A stretch of 64,000 bases of DNA from Intestinibacter bartlettii (GCF_000154445.1 NZ_DS499566.1); one strand, 5' to 3'. Numbered from the stretch's first letter, positions 1 through 9,634 are shown. The notes: generated by a model from the letters alone, not told the origin. A program made the numbers and translations.

Positions 1-1252
1 TTGTTCCTGGTTTTGGTGAAACCTCATATCTTGTTATAGTTGGTCCAAAAGTAGCATTACAATCTTGTATCTCAATATTGAAGTTTTTAAGAGTATCTAT
101 TACTTCTTTACTCTTATTTTGTTCTTTGTAGCTATTTTTAGAACCATTATAATTTTTAAGACAATTTATAGAAGGTTTTTTATAGCTTGAACTTCCATTT
201 GATATATTTTCTTGCTTTTTATCGCTTGGTAAATTAAATTGAAGTTGCTCTAAATCACTATTATTTTTTGTATTTACATTAGTATTAAATAATGTATCAC
301 TGTAGTCATTAGTTTCTTCTAATGTACTTTGAGTATTGGTTTTACCTCTCATAAGATCATTTAATTCTTTTAAATCATCTTGAGTATAATCTACAGTTTG
401 TGTTCCTTCTAATATTTCTAATACATCATCATCGGCTTGATTAAATCCTACTATTTTTACTGTTTTTTCATCATCGTATTCATTGTAGTCTTCATTATCT
501 TCATTTGGTACAAATTCTTGTTGATTTTGTTTTTTATCTTTGTCTTTCATTAATTTTTTAAAGAAACCTGTTTTTTCTTCTACCATAGTAGTATCATCTA
601 CTTCATCAGTTATTATATCTAAAGCAGACTCTTTTAAGTTTTTTAACATATCTTTGAAATTTGCATTGCTATTTTTAGGATTTGTTGATTTATTTTTTAT
701 AGCAAAAATTAAATCTTGTATTGATATATTAAATACAAATAAAATACTTAAAAATAGTGCAAATAAACTTATCAACCAACCACCAGTTATTCCAAATATT
801 TCTTTTATAAAGTAAACTATTATAGATGTTATAAGTCCGATACCTTGATTTTCAACTGCTACTTTCATAATTGAACTTATCATCTCTGGTCTTAATGGGT
901 TGTCAACCGGTATAAGATTTGAATTTAAAAGACCATAAAAAATAAATATAAATATTATTGCTATGTAATATACTTTACTCTTTTTTAATCTAAATACATA
1001 TTCATTATTGTCAAAAAATCCCAAAACTCCAACTAAAATGATAAGTATCGGTATTAATATCGCCAAAGACCCAAATAATCCTTTAAATACTTCTTGAGTC
1101 ATACTTCCTATAAGTCCCATGGAAGTTGAATTCAATCCATATAGTAAGAAAACTCCTATAAATATTGTTATTAAATTACTAAATTCTGTTGAAATTCCTG
1201 TATTTTTTGTTTTCTTTTTTGAAACTTTACTTTGCTTTTTCTTATTTGCCAC
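1..1252 (-). CDS. ftsK: FtsK/SpoIIIE family DNA translocase, N-terminal part (truncated by window edge)
   Basis: About 417 codons are visible and the frame runs off the left edge, so the motor domain is missing. The first ~175 residues hold four hydrophobic segments typical of the FtsK membrane anchor. A long acidic, Asn/Lys-rich linker follows. The last visible residues include FGPTITRYEVSPKPGT, the conserved start of the FtsK alpha domain, which is what identifies the family. The family forms a hexameric ATP-driven DNA pump at the division or sporulation septum. I chose the GTG at 1252, six bases after GAGGTG; a TTG one codon upstream is too close to it. Position downstream of the tepA-like gene matches Bacillus spoIIIE, so this could be the sporulation paralogue; the visible part does not decide. 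Confidence 0.93.
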   Translation of the reverse strand, partial: MANKKKQSKVSKKKTKNTGISTEFSNLITIFIGVFLLYGLNSTSMGLIGSMTQEVFKGLFGSLAILIPILIILVGVLGFFDNNEYVFRLKKSKVYYIAIIFIFIFYGLLNSNLIPVDNPLRPEMISSIMKVAVENQGIGLITSIIVYFIKEIFGITGGWLISLFALFLSILFVFNISIQDLIFAIKNKSTNPKNSNANFKDMLKNLKESALDIITDEVDDTTMVEEKTGFFKKLMKDKDKKQNQQEFVPNEDNEDYNEYDDEKTVKIVGFNQADDDVLEILEGTQTVDYTQDDLKELNDLMRGKTNTQSTLEETNDYSDTLFNTNVNTKNNSDLEQLQFNLPSDKKQENISNGSSSYKKPSINCLKNYNGSKNSYKEQNKSKEVIDTLKNFNIEIQDCNATFGPTITRYEVSPKPGT

Positions 1253-1310
1253 CAATCTCACCTCTTATTTTTAAGGATATTAAATTCTGTGAAAAATTAA
1301 TACTCACAGC

Positions 1311-1342
1311 AAAAAGTGTTAATGTATAAACACTAACACTTT
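1311..1342 (-). terminator. Rho-independent terminator after the tepA-like gene
   Basis: Nine-base-pair stem (1313-1321 with 1334-1342) with a 12-nt loop, followed on the minus strand by five T. It lies between the tepA-like stop and the ftsK start. The stem is AT-rich, so efficiency may be partial. Confidence 0.6.
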
Positions 1343-1392
1343 ATTGTATTTTAATATTATATCATAAATTATAGTATTTAAACACAGGAGAT

Positions 1393-2358
1393 TTAAGTTG
1401 TTTCATTATTGTTATCTTCTTTTATTAATTCTTTAAGTTTTGTAAGAGATTCTTTAAGTCCTCCTACTTCATTTATAAGTCCACAATCAACAGCTTCTTT
1501 TCCTATTAGTACACTTCCGACATCGCTTACAAGTTCATCTTTTGCATGCATAAGTCTAGTAAGCTCTTCTTCTGATATATTTGATGTTCTAGTTATAAAC
1601 TCGTTTATTCTCTCCTGCATCTTTTTAAAATATTCAAAAGTTTCATTTACTCCTATTACAAGTCCATTAGTTCTTATTGGATGGACTATCATAGTTGCAC
1701 TTGGCGCTATAAATGAATAATCTCCTGCTGTTGCAAGTGGCACACCTATAGAATGACTTCCTCCTAAAACTAAAGTGACTACCTTTTTAGAAATGCTGTT
1801 TATTAATTCAGCCATGGCAAGCCCTGCTTCAACATCTCCACCAACTGTATTTAATATTATTAATATTCCTTTTATCTCTGGGTCTTCTTCTATAGAATAA
1901 AGCATAGGTATAACGTGTTCGTATTTAGTGGCCTTTTTTTGAGGATTTCCTACAAAGTGTCCTTCTATCTCACCTATTATAGTTATACATTGAATCGTCT
2001 TGTCATCTTTAGTAGGTACTTTATTTGTTCCAAGTTCTTTTATATTTTGTACCGTTTGTTTTTCTTTGTTATTTTCGTTTTCATTTTCTACACTGGGAGA
2101 TTGATTACTCGATTTCATATTTCCTGTCAAATTTCCATGACCTTGTTCTGTCTTTTTATCAGAATCTTTATTTGGTTCTTTTTTGGGATCTTTAGCTGGA
2201 TCAAGTTCTATATAATTTTGTCTACTTTGTAAATTTTCTAACCCGTCATTTTGTGTATTATTGTCTCCTAGGTTACATAAATTTATAGTATTTGCATCAG
2301 AAAAATTCCAATCACATAAATTCATGAATTTATCGTTATAATCTTCGTTTCTTGGCAT
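1393..2358 (-). CDS. tepA: ClpP-family (TepA-like) cytoplasmic serine protease with long polar N-terminal extension
   Basis: 321 residues. The C-terminal ~195 residues are a ClpP/crotonase-fold protease domain of the TepA (YmfB) type. The nucleophile Ser lies in GGSHSIGVP and the catalytic His in IVHPIRTNG. A plausible Asp lies in EAVDCGLINEVGG. Residues ~1-120 are a low-complexity Asn/Asp/Lys/Glu region with no recognisable domain, making the protein longer than the ~245-residue Bacillus TepA. The start is well placed after AAGGAG. In Bacillus the gene also sits between the dap genes and spoIIIE, as here. Family members are ATPase-independent relatives of ClpP; their substrates are poorly known. 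Function beyond the fold is inference. Confidence 0.85.
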   Translation of the reverse strand: MPRNEDYNDKFMNLCDWNFSDANTINLCNLGDNNTQNDGLENLQSRQNYIELDPAKDPKKEPNKDSDKKTEQGHGNLTGNMKSSNQSPSVENENENNKEKQTVQNIKELGTNKVPTKDDKTIQCITIIGEIEGHFVGNPQKKATKYEHVIPMLYSIEEDPEIKGILIILNTVGGDVEAGLAMAELINSISKKVVTLVLGGSHSIGVPLATAGDYSFIAPSATMIVHPIRTNGLVIGVNETFEYFKKMQERINEFITRTSNISEEELTRLMHAKDELVSDVGSVLIGKEAVDCGLINEVGGLKESLTKLKELIKEDNNNETT

Positions 2359-2520
2359 ATTTCCACTCCTTATATTACATAACAGTAATTTATAAATTCT
2401 GCTATATTATATTTAATTTTATAGAAAAATTTAAACATTTCTTATACAGAAATATTTTATCCAAAATAGAAAATTTTATTATAAAGTAAATACATATATA
2501 TGGGAAATATTTTTACACAT

Positions 2521-2554
2521 TAAAAATAGGCTATCATAAAAGATAAGCCTATTT
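2521..2554 (-). terminator. Rho-independent terminator after dapG
   Basis: Stem AAATAGGC.../...GCCTATTT (2524-2534 with 2542-2554, one bulge) with a six-base A/T loop and a T run on the minus strand, 20 bases after the dapG stop. Confidence 0.8.
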
Positions 2555-2574
2555 GTTATTTATGTAACTTTTAT

Positions 2575-3783
2575 TTATGCAGAGAATGCATTATGTATAA
2601 CATGAACTGTTGTTACCATATCTTTTTCATCTACAAGGCAAGATAGTGAATTGTAAGAATCTGAAGATTGAAGTAACGTTATATTTTCAGCATTTAAAGC
2701 TCTCATTATTTTTGCTATAACCCCTGGTGTTTCTGTAACTTTATTTCCTATCAATGTTACTTTAGCACAATCAGGTTTTATTTCATATTCTACATCATGT
2801 TGTTTTAAAATATTTTCAACTTCATCTAGATTGCTTACATCAAGCGCAAATGCCTTTTTTTCAGTAAGGAAGTTTATCATATCCATATTTATATGTCTGT
2901 CTTCCATTTCATTTAATATGTCAGAAAAATCTTCTTCACTTCCTATAACTTTTACTTGAGCTATTTTATCTCTATGTGCTACAGCACTCATAAATTTAGT
3001 TTTTGAGCTATCTTCATATGCATCTTTTAACATACTAGCTGGACCTATTTTTGTTCCTTCAAAAGTTGGGTTGTAAGTATTTTTTATTTGAAGTATTATA
3101 TCTGCATTTTTAGCAAGTTCTACAGCTCTTGGATGTATAACTTTCGCTCCATTTTCCGCCATTTGGAATACTTCATCATAATCTGCATATTTTAATACTT
3201 TAGCATCAGGTTCTATTCTTGGGTCAGCAGTCATTATACCATCGACATCTGTATAGATTTGAACTAAATCACTTCCTAAAGCTTTACCTATAGCAACTGC
3301 AGATGTATCGGAACCCCCTCTACCTAATGTAGTTATTTCTCCATCTTCTGTTCCACCTTGGAATCCTGCTATTATTACAACTTTTCCATCAGCTAATTCC
3401 CTTTGGATTTTCTTTGGATTTATTTTTTTTATTTTAGCATTTGAAAATGCCTTTGTAGTTATTATACCAGCTTGAGTTCCAGTTAAAAATGTAGCTGGTA
3501 TACCCATTGAATCTAACATAGTTGCTAGTATTGTTCCTGATATAATTTCTCCACATGACATTATCATATCAAGTTCTCTTTTTGTCGGTCTATCATTTAT
3601 ATTTGTACACATTCCTATAAGTGTATCAGTAGCATAAGGAGCCCCTTTTCTCCCCATAGCTGATACTACTACTGCTATATCTTTATATTTTTCTTTATGT
3701 GCCTCTATTATTTTACAAACTTCTTTCATCTTTTCATATGAGGCTACTGATGTGCCACCAAACTTTTGTACTAAAACTTCCAT
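2575..3783 (-). CDS. dapG: Aspartate kinase, monofunctional with two C-terminal ACT domains
   Basis: 402 residues. Phosphorylates L-aspartate, the first step to lysine, threonine, methionine and diaminopimelate. The kinase signature KFGGTSVAS is at residues 7-15, and TLGRGGSDTSAVA and the YTDVDGI nucleotide segment follow. Two ACT regulatory domains fill roughly residues 265-402, so allosteric feedback by an amino acid is expected; which one cannot be read here. Position between ymxH and tepA matches Bacillus dapG. The neighbours dpaA, dpaB, asd, dapA and rnjB of that cluster are absent here. The stop of ymxH lies 9 bases upstream, so the two are probably co-transcribed. Confidence 0.95.
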   Translation of the reverse strand: MEVLVQKFGGTSVASYEKMKEVCKIIEAHKEKYKDIAVVVSAMGRKGAPYATDTLIGMCTNINDRPTKRELDMIMSCGEIISGTILATMLDSMGIPATFLTGTQAGIITTKAFSNAKIKKINPKKIQRELADGKVVIIAGFQGGTEDGEITTLGRGGSDTSAVAIGKALGSDLVQIYTDVDGIMTADPRIEPDAKVLKYADYDEVFQMAENGAKVIHPRAVELAKNADIILQIKNTYNPTFEGTKIGPASMLKDAYEDSSKTKFMSAVAHRDKIAQVKVIGSEEDFSDILNEMEDRHINMDMINFLTEKKAFALDVSNLDEVENILKQHDVEYEIKPDCAKVTLIGNKVTETPGVIAKIMRALNAENITLLQSSDSYNSLSCLVDEKDMVTTVHVIHNAFSA

Positions 3784-3792
3784 TGAATCCTC

Positions 3793-4038
3793 CTAATATA
3801 TTCCTTCATATTCTATTATTATCATATCATTTCCAATCTTTCTGACATTTCTCCAAGGAACTTCTAACACTTCTTTATCTTTTCTAAGCCCTAAAAAACC
3901 TCTTTCTCTCGGTATTGATAAAGCTAATATGTCTCCTGTTACCTCATCTACTATAATATCACATTCTCCAACTACTCCTAACCTTTCCCCTGTGGTTAGG
4001 TTTACAATTTCCTTACCTGCTATTTCAGATAAATACAT
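3793..4038 (-). CDS. ymxH: YlmC/YmxH family PRC-barrel protein
   Basis: 81 residues, a single PRC-barrel-like domain of the YlmC/YmxH family, with the typical segments LSEIAGKEIVNL near the N-terminus and VPWRNVRKIG near the C-terminus. The family is widespread in spore-forming Firmicutes, and in Bacillus the gene lies between mlpA and the dpa/dap genes as here. A spore-related role is inferred from context only. It has a good ribosome binding site (GGAGGG) and is followed 9 bases later by dapG. Confidence 0.88.
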   Translation of the reverse strand: MYLSEIAGKEIVNLTTGERLGVVGECDIIVDEVTGDILALSIPRERGFLGLRKDKEVLEVPWRNVRKIGNDMIIIEYEGIY

Positions 4039-4220
4039 AAATATCCCTCCAATACAAGAAAATCATTATTTATTAAATTTTATAGTTTTTAATACTTTAA
4101 AATTTAATACTAAACTTTAAGTAGTTAATAAACTTTTATTTTGACTTTCTTAAATGCATATACTTAATATATTAAGCTTCTTATTATATTAAGTAATTAA
4201 ATGTATTATGGGATTATATT

Positions 4221-5462
4221 TTATAAACTTATATTTTCTACGTCTTTACCTACTATACAAACACCTATGTTTTCTTTATTAAATACTTTTTCAATTATTT
4301 CAACTACGTCTTGATATTCCACGTTATTAATATAATCTATAATATCTTGTTCATCATCTACTTTATTTCTCATAAGTAAATTCTTACCGTTTGACATCAT
4401 CCTGCTGCTAGTGCTTTCACGATCTAGCATGTAACTTCCTTTTAGTTGTTCTTTGCTCTCATGTATTTCTTGTAATGAAATATATTCATTTCTTATTAAA
4501 TCAATTTCATCTAATATAAGTTTATATACTTCTTCTACATTCTCATTACTAGTACTAGCAAATATTCCCAATTCTCCACATTCTTGATATAGAGTTTGTG
4601 AAGAATATATAGAATAAACTAAACCTTTTTCCTCACGTATCTTTTGAAATAATCTAGAGCTTATACTTCCTCCAAAAACATTGTTTACAACTGATAGTGC
4701 GTAAACTTCTCTATCATTTATCATAGGTATAGCTTTCAAATTAATTGCCAAGTTAACTTGTTCTATATCCTTGTTCTTTTTAATAATACAAGGATTGAAT
4801 TTAGGTTCTGTTGTATTTATACTTGCTTCTTTTGCTTCCCAAGTTTTAAATTTATCTTTTATTTTTTCTACAATTTCTTCAAAGTTAAAATTACCACAAA
4901 TAGATATTACAGAATTGTTTGGCACATAATATTTATTGTAGTAATCTAAAATATTTTCTCTTTTGAAGTTTTTTAAAGTATTTCTATCTCCTAAAATATT
5001 CATTCCTAAACTATGGTCTTTATAAATATTTTCAAGAAGTAAGTCGTATGATAAATCATCTGGAGAATCTTCATACATTTTTAATTCTTCTAAAATTACA
5101 GATTTTTCTTTTTCTATGTCTTTTTTATCAAAACATGAATTTAGTATCATATCGCTAAGTACCTCTATTCCTATATCGATATGCTCATCTAATAATTTAA
5201 CATAAAAACATGTACATTCTTTACTTGTAAAAGCATTTAATATACCACCTAAATTATCTATCTCTCTTGCCAATTCTTTTGATGATCTATTTTTTGTTCC
5301 TTTAAATAGCATATGTTCTATAAAATGTGATACTCCACTATTTTCTTTTGTTTCTATAATTGAGCCGGCTTTAACCCAAATTCCTAAAGATATTGACTTT
5401 AAATATGGAATTTCTTCACCAATTATAGTAAGTCCATTTTCCAAGGTCTGACATTTGTACAT
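4221..5462 (-). CDS. mlpA: M16 family zinc peptidase (MlpA/YmxG, processing-peptidase-like)
   Basis: 413 residues from the ATG at 5462, preceded by GGAGG five bases upstream. A TTG four codons further up would put the ribosome binding site inside the gene. The inverted zinc motif HFIEH is at 46-50 and the third ligand region SVILEELKMYED near 121-132, the spacing typical of M16 enzymes. The C-terminal half is the second, inactive M16 domain with the R/Y motif region (KIREEKGLVYSIYS). It is a cytoplasmic metallopeptidase related to mitochondrial processing peptidase; the substrate is unknown. The pnp-ylxY-mlpA-ymxH order is as in Bacillus. Confidence 0.93.
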   Translation of the reverse strand: MYKCQTLENGLTIIGEEIPYLKSISLGIWVKAGSIIETKENSGVSHFIEHMLFKGTKNRSSKELAREIDNLGGILNAFTSKECTCFYVKLLDEHIDIGIEVLSDMILNSCFDKKDIEKEKSVILEELKMYEDSPDDLSYDLLLENIYKDHSLGMNILGDRNTLKNFKRENILDYYNKYYVPNNSVISICGNFNFEEIVEKIKDKFKTWEAKEASINTTEPKFNPCIIKKNKDIEQVNLAINLKAIPMINDREVYALSVVNNVFGGSISSRLFQKIREEKGLVYSIYSSQTLYQECGELGIFASTSNENVEEVYKLILDEIDLIRNEYISLQEIHESKEQLKGSYMLDRESTSSRMMSNGKNLLMRNKVDDEQDIIDYINNVEYQDVVEIIEKVFNKENIGVCIVGKDVENISL

Positions 5463-5506
5463 ACTGTCCTCCAATTGTTTAAATATTGAAAATTATATAT
5501 GTATTT

Positions 5507-5535
5507 ATTATAGTGTACACATTTAATTTATACAA
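5507..5535 (-). promoter_or_regulatory. Sigma-A promoter for mlpA
   Basis: TTGTAT (5530-5535), 17-bp spacer, TATAAT (5507-5512), reading toward mlpA. It sits directly before the ylxY stop codon end of the gap, giving an untranslated leader of about 40 bases. Confidence 0.55.
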
Positions 5536-5542
5536 GTTAAAA

Positions 5543-6295
5543 TTATTCATTGGAAAATACATCACTTAATTTGCCTGGAACATATCCTCTTGTTCTTATT
5601 ATGGATATTATTTCATCTAGACATATACTTGTAGCCTTAGTAGGATGCATCAAAACTATGCTTCCATCTTTTATATCTTTCTTTTGTATTCTTTGTATTA
5701 TCTTATCTGGATTATCCTTGTCCATCCAATCGATAGTATCTACATCCCACTTATAACAGATATATCCTAAATCATTTGCTGCTTTTACTGTATCATCACC
5801 AAATGCTCCTGATGGCGCTTGAAAAAATTTACTTTTTGTTTTAGTTACATCTTCTATTGCTTGTTTTGATTTCTTTATTTGATTGAAATTTTCATCATAA
5901 GAAAGCGTATCGTAATTTAAATGTTGATATCCATGGTTTGCAATTTCATGCCCCTTGGCTTTCATTTTCAAAAGTAAATCTTGTTTATTTTCTGCCCACT
6001 TACCAGTAACTGCGAAAGTTATTTTTACATTCTCATTATCTAAAATCTCTAAAATTTTTTCTATGTATTCATCTTCCCAACCCAAATCCACGTTGCAAGT
6101 AATTGCAACGTGGCCACTATTTCTTAATGTTCCCATTGTATATGGTTGGGTATTGCCAGCCATATCGAGTAAATTCATTGTATCTTGTGTTCTATTTTTT
6201 AATATGTATGCTATACCTCCAATTATAAATGCAACTATCAGTATAAAAATAACTATCTTTTTTAATTTACTTTTGCTAAGTACCATCATTACCAT
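5543..6295 (-). CDS. ylxY: Membrane-anchored polysaccharide deacetylase-like protein (YlxY-like), probably altered active site
   Basis: 250 residues. One N-terminal membrane segment at ~13-31, then a NodB-fold domain outside the cell. Metal-binding His pair HGYQH is at 121-125 and the late motif LMHPT at ~215-219. Two canonical elements differ. Motif 1 (TFDDG in the family) reads NVDLG at 68-72, so the second, metal-binding Asp is Leu. Motif 3 (RxPxG) reads QAPSG at 159-163, so the Arg is Gln. These changes suggest weak or lost deacetylase activity. The ATG at 6295 follows GGGGGAG. Its place after pnp matches Bacillus ylxY. Confidence 0.88.
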   Translation of the reverse strand: MVMMVLSKSKLKKIVIFILIVAFIIGGIAYILKNRTQDTMNLLDMAGNTQPYTMGTLRNSGHVAITCNVDLGWEDEYIEKILEILDNENVKITFAVTGKWAENKQDLLLKMKAKGHEIANHGYQHLNYDTLSYDENFNQIKKSKQAIEDVTKTKSKFFQAPSGAFGDDTVKAANDLGYICYKWDVDTIDWMDKDNPDKIIQRIQKKDIKDGSIVLMHPTKATSICLDEIISIIRTRGYVPGKLSDVFSNE

Positions 6296-6406
6296 ATTGA
6301 GCTCCCCCTTATAAGTTCAATTCTATATTACATATTATTTTAATAGGAGGTATTTTATTCTCATTTTAAAGTAATTTATTGTACATGTTATTTATATTTA
6401 AAAACA

Positions 6407-6439
6407 AAAAAATCTTTCCGTATATCGGAAAGATTTTTT
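6407..6439 (-). terminator. Rho-independent terminator after pnp
   Basis: Perfect 14-bp stem (6407-6420 with 6426-6439), five-base loop, T run on either strand. It separates pnp from ylxY. Confidence 0.9.
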
Positions 6440-6470
6440 ATCTATCTATAAATTTTTATTAATTTAAAAT

Positions 6471-8576
6471 TTATTTATGATCTTTTTTTGGTTTAGGAAG
6501 TAATGCTTTTCTAGATACATTAACTCTTCCTTTTTCATCTATTTCAGTAACTTTAACTTCTACTTCATCACCAATGTTTAATACATCTTCAACTTTATTT
6601 ACTCTTTCATGAGCTATATGAGATATATGAAGTAGACCTTCTTTACCTGGAAGTAATTCTACAAAAGCACCGAAGTTAAGTATTCTAGTTACTTTACCTT
6701 TATATACTTGTCCTACTTCTACTTCTGCAACTATATCTGATATTTTCTTTTGTGCTAAATCTATCATTTCTTGATCTATACCTGATATAAATACTTCACC
6801 AGTTTGTTCTATGTCTATTTTAACACCAGTTTCATCTATTATTTTAGTTATAACTTTTCCACCTGGTCCTATAACGTCTCTTATTTTATCTGGATTTATA
6901 TTCATAGTTATTATTTTAGGTGCATATTTAGATAAATGTGGTCTTGGAGCGTCTATAGTTTTTCTCATTTCATTTAATATGTGTAGTCTACCTACTCTAG
7001 CTTGTGCAAGAGCTGTTCTTAGTATTTCTTCATCTATACCAGCTATTTTTATATCCATTTGTATAGCTGTTATACCATGTTCTGTACCAGCAACTTTAAA
7101 GTCCATATCTCCTAAGTGATCTTCCATACCTTGTATATCTGAAAGTATAGCTATTTTTCCATCTTGTTCTATAAGACCCATTGCTATACCTGCAACCATA
7201 TCTTTTATAGGTACACCTGCATCTAAAAGCGATAAAGTTGAACCACAAACACTACCTTGAGAAGTAGAACCATTTGAACTTAATACTTCTGATACAAGTC
7301 TTATTGCATATGGGAACTCTTCTTTAGATGGTATTACTGGAAGTAATGCTCTTTCTGCTAATGCACCGTGACCGATTTCTCTTCTTCCTGGACCTCTAGA
7401 TGGTCTAACTTCACCTACAGAGTATGCTGGGAAGTTGTAGTGGTGCATATATCTTTTAGATTCTTCTTCGTCTAATCCATCAAGTATTTGAACATCTCCA
7501 AGTGCTCCTAGAGTTGTTATTGTCATTACTTGAGTTTGACCTCTTGTGAATAATCCTGAACCGTGAGTTCTAGGTATAAATCCACAGTCACACCATATTG
7601 GTCTTATTTCATCAGTTTTTCTAGCATCAGGTCTTCTACCTTCATGCACTATCATTTTTCTAACTTCTTCTTTTATTATTTTATCTAAAACAGCTACTAT
7701 ATCGCCACCAAATTCTTCTAGTGCTTCTTCATCAAAACTATCTAGAACTTCATTTTTAACAGCGTCCATAGCTTCTTGTCTTTCTAATTTTTCTATTACT
7801 CTTACAGCTTCTTTCATTTTGTCAGTAGCTAATTCACGAACTTTTGCTTCTATATCTTCATCAGCTTTTGGCTCTATGAATTCCATTTTTTCTTTACCAA
7901 CTTCTGCTACTATTTCTTCTATAAATGCAACTATTTTTTTGATTTCTTCATGAGCTGTAAGTATCGCTTCAAGCATTAATGATTCTGGTACTTCGTCTGC
8001 CCCTGCTTCAACCATCATTACTGCATCTTTTGTTCCTGAAACAGTAAGGTGTAGTGAACTTTTTTCTCTTTGTTCTGCAGTAGGATTTATTACTAATGCT
8101 CCATCAACAAGACCTACATTTACAGAACCAGTTGGTCCGTTAAATGGTATTTCTGATATTGATAAAGCTACTGATGAACCTATCATAGCTACTACATCTG
8201 GTGTGCAGTCGTGATCTACTGATAATACAGTTGCAACAACTTGTACATCATTTCTAAATCCTTTTGGGAATAATGGTCTTATTGGTCTATCAATAAGTCT
8301 TGATGTAAGTGTCGCTTTTTCAGATGCTTTACCTTCTCTTTTTAAGAATCCACCTGGTATTTTACCAACTGAATATAATTTTTCTTCATAATCGACACTT
8401 AGAGGGAAGAAATCTACTCCTTCTCTTGGTTCAGCTGACTTAGATACATTGACCATTACCATAGTCTCCCCGTATTTAAGTATAGCACTTCCGCTTGCTA
8501 ATTGCGCTATTTTACCTATCTCCACAGACAGTTCTCTGCCTGCTAATTCCATTGTAAAAATTTTATGTTCAAACAT
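6471..8576 (-). CDS. pnp: Polyribonucleotide nucleotidyltransferase (PNPase)
   Basis: 701 residues, full length for the family. Phosphorolytic 3'-to-5' exoribonuclease acting in mRNA turnover. Domains in order: first RNase PH domain (~13-145), alpha-helical linker, second RNase PH domain (~325-540, with GSTSQGSVCGS), KH domain (~555-615, IGPGGKVI) and S1 domain (~620-690). The ATG is 11 bases after GGAGG, a slightly long spacing, and no better in-frame start exists. A terminator follows, and no terminator is seen between degV and pnp, so read-through from degV is possible. Confidence 0.98.
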   Translation of the reverse strand: MFEHKIFTMELAGRELSVEIGKIAQLASGSAILKYGETMVMVNVSKSAEPREGVDFFPLSVDYEEKLYSVGKIPGGFLKREGKASEKATLTSRLIDRPIRPLFPKGFRNDVQVVATVLSVDHDCTPDVVAMIGSSVALSISEIPFNGPTGSVNVGLVDGALVINPTAEQREKSSLHLTVSGTKDAVMMVEAGADEVPESLMLEAILTAHEEIKKIVAFIEEIVAEVGKEKMEFIEPKADEDIEAKVRELATDKMKEAVRVIEKLERQEAMDAVKNEVLDSFDEEALEEFGGDIVAVLDKIIKEEVRKMIVHEGRRPDARKTDEIRPIWCDCGFIPRTHGSGLFTRGQTQVMTITTLGALGDVQILDGLDEEESKRYMHHYNFPAYSVGEVRPSRGPGRREIGHGALAERALLPVIPSKEEFPYAIRLVSEVLSSNGSTSQGSVCGSTLSLLDAGVPIKDMVAGIAMGLIEQDGKIAILSDIQGMEDHLGDMDFKVAGTEHGITAIQMDIKIAGIDEEILRTALAQARVGRLHILNEMRKTIDAPRPHLSKYAPKIITMNINPDKIRDVIGPGGKVITKIIDETGVKIDIEQTGEVFISGIDQEMIDLAQKKISDIVAEVEVGQVYKGKVTRILNFGAFVELLPGKEGLLHISHIAHERVNKVEDVLNIGDEVEVKVTEIDEKGRVNVSRKALLPKPKKDHK

Positions 8577-8705
8577 TAATGCTTGTACCTCCTCTTATAC
8601 TAAAACCCTTTTTCATTCTCTTTAATATATTATCAAAAATATTACAAATAAAAAAGTATTTATTTGAAAAATCTATAAGGCTTAGTGTTATTATGTATTT
8701 ATTTT

Positions 8706-9548
8706 TTAATAAGAAGAACTTATAGCTAAAATTTCTGGTCCTGTATGTGAACATATACAAGATCCACCTCGTGTTATATAAATTTTTTTAGCATTTATTT
8801 TTTTAGATACTTCTTCTTGTAATCTCTTAAAATCATCTTCATTTGATCCATAACCTATAGTTATAATTTTATCTTCTACATTTCCATCATTTAATTCTAA
8901 AATCATATCTACTAGTTTAGATGCTATTTGTTTAGTTCCCCTTACTTTAGATACTATTTTGTTTTTTCCATCTTCCATAGTACATATAGGTTTTATGCTT
9001 AACATATTACCTACAAAAGAAACTACACTTGGAAGTCTTCCACTTTGTTTTAAATACTCAAGTGTAAAAGGAACAAATAATAGATTTACATCTTTTCTCA
9101 TGTTTTCTAATTCTTGTATTATTTCACTTGCATTTAAATTTCCTTCTTCGATTAAATGACTCGCTTTTATAACGTATTGTCCACTTCCTAATGATAAAAA
9201 TAGACTGTCAAAAATATATATATTTCCTTCCACATCAGCTTTTGCTAAGTTAGCACTTTGGAATGTTCCTGAAGCTTTTGAAGAACCTGTTATACATATA
9301 ACATCGTATCCTTCTTTTGTGTATTTTTCAAATATATTTTTAAAATCAACATACGTTACTTGTGATGTTTTTGGTAGATTGTCACATTTTTTTAATATAT
9401 CGTAAAATTGTTCTTTTGTAAAATCTACTCCGTCTTTATACTCTTTACCATCAATATTTATTGTCAAGGGTATCATTTCTACAAACTCTTTATTTACTAT
9501 TTCTTCTGGAATATCACACATACTGTCACAAATTAGTTTTATTTTCAT
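8706..9548 (-). CDS. DegV family fatty-acid-binding protein
   Basis: 280 residues, full-length DegV fold. The N-terminal segment KLICDSMCDIP and the TSQVTYVDF and FDSLFLSLGSGQ segments are family hallmarks. DegV proteins bind long-chain fatty acids; in Gram-positive bacteria related FakB proteins present fatty acids to the kinase FakA. No fakA is in this window, so the specific role is unresolved. It lies between rpsO and pnp, an insertion relative to the rpsO-pnp pair of Bacillus. Confidence 0.9.
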   Translation of the reverse strand: MKIKLICDSMCDIPEEIVNKEFVEMIPLTINIDGKEYKDGVDFTKEQFYDILKKCDNLPKTSQVTYVDFKNIFEKYTKEGYDVICITGSSKASGTFQSANLAKADVEGNIYIFDSLFLSLGSGQYVIKASHLIEEGNLNASEIIQELENMRKDVNLLFVPFTLEYLKQSGRLPSVVSFVGNMLSIKPICTMEDGKNKIVSKVRGTKQIASKLVDMILELNDGNVEDKIITIGYGSNEDDFKRLQEEVSKKINAKKIYITRGGSCICSHTGPEILAISSSY

Positions 9549-9634
9549 GACCTAAGCCCCCTTGCTTAAAATTATTATTTTATTCCTATTTATAGTTATA
9601 TAATTATAATATCCATTCCTAGTATCTTAAATAC

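Noticed and set aside
540..815. Plus-strand open frames opposite ftsK and many other long antisense frames
   Set aside because: They lie wholly opposite well-identified genes, have no ribosome binding sites and no recognisable protein features.
4150..4210. AT-rich hairpins between mlpA and ymxH (ACTTAATATA/TATATTAAGT with an outer AATGCAT/ATGTATT), with an outline like the 26.2 kb repeat
   Set aside because: Sequence similarity beyond A/T-rich stems is weak and the first hairpin of the repeat is missing; with no GC pairs it is also a poor terminator.
8569..8760. 63-codon minus-strand frame between degV and pnp
   Set aside because: It overlaps both genes in another frame, has no convincing ribosome binding site, and its composition looks non-coding.
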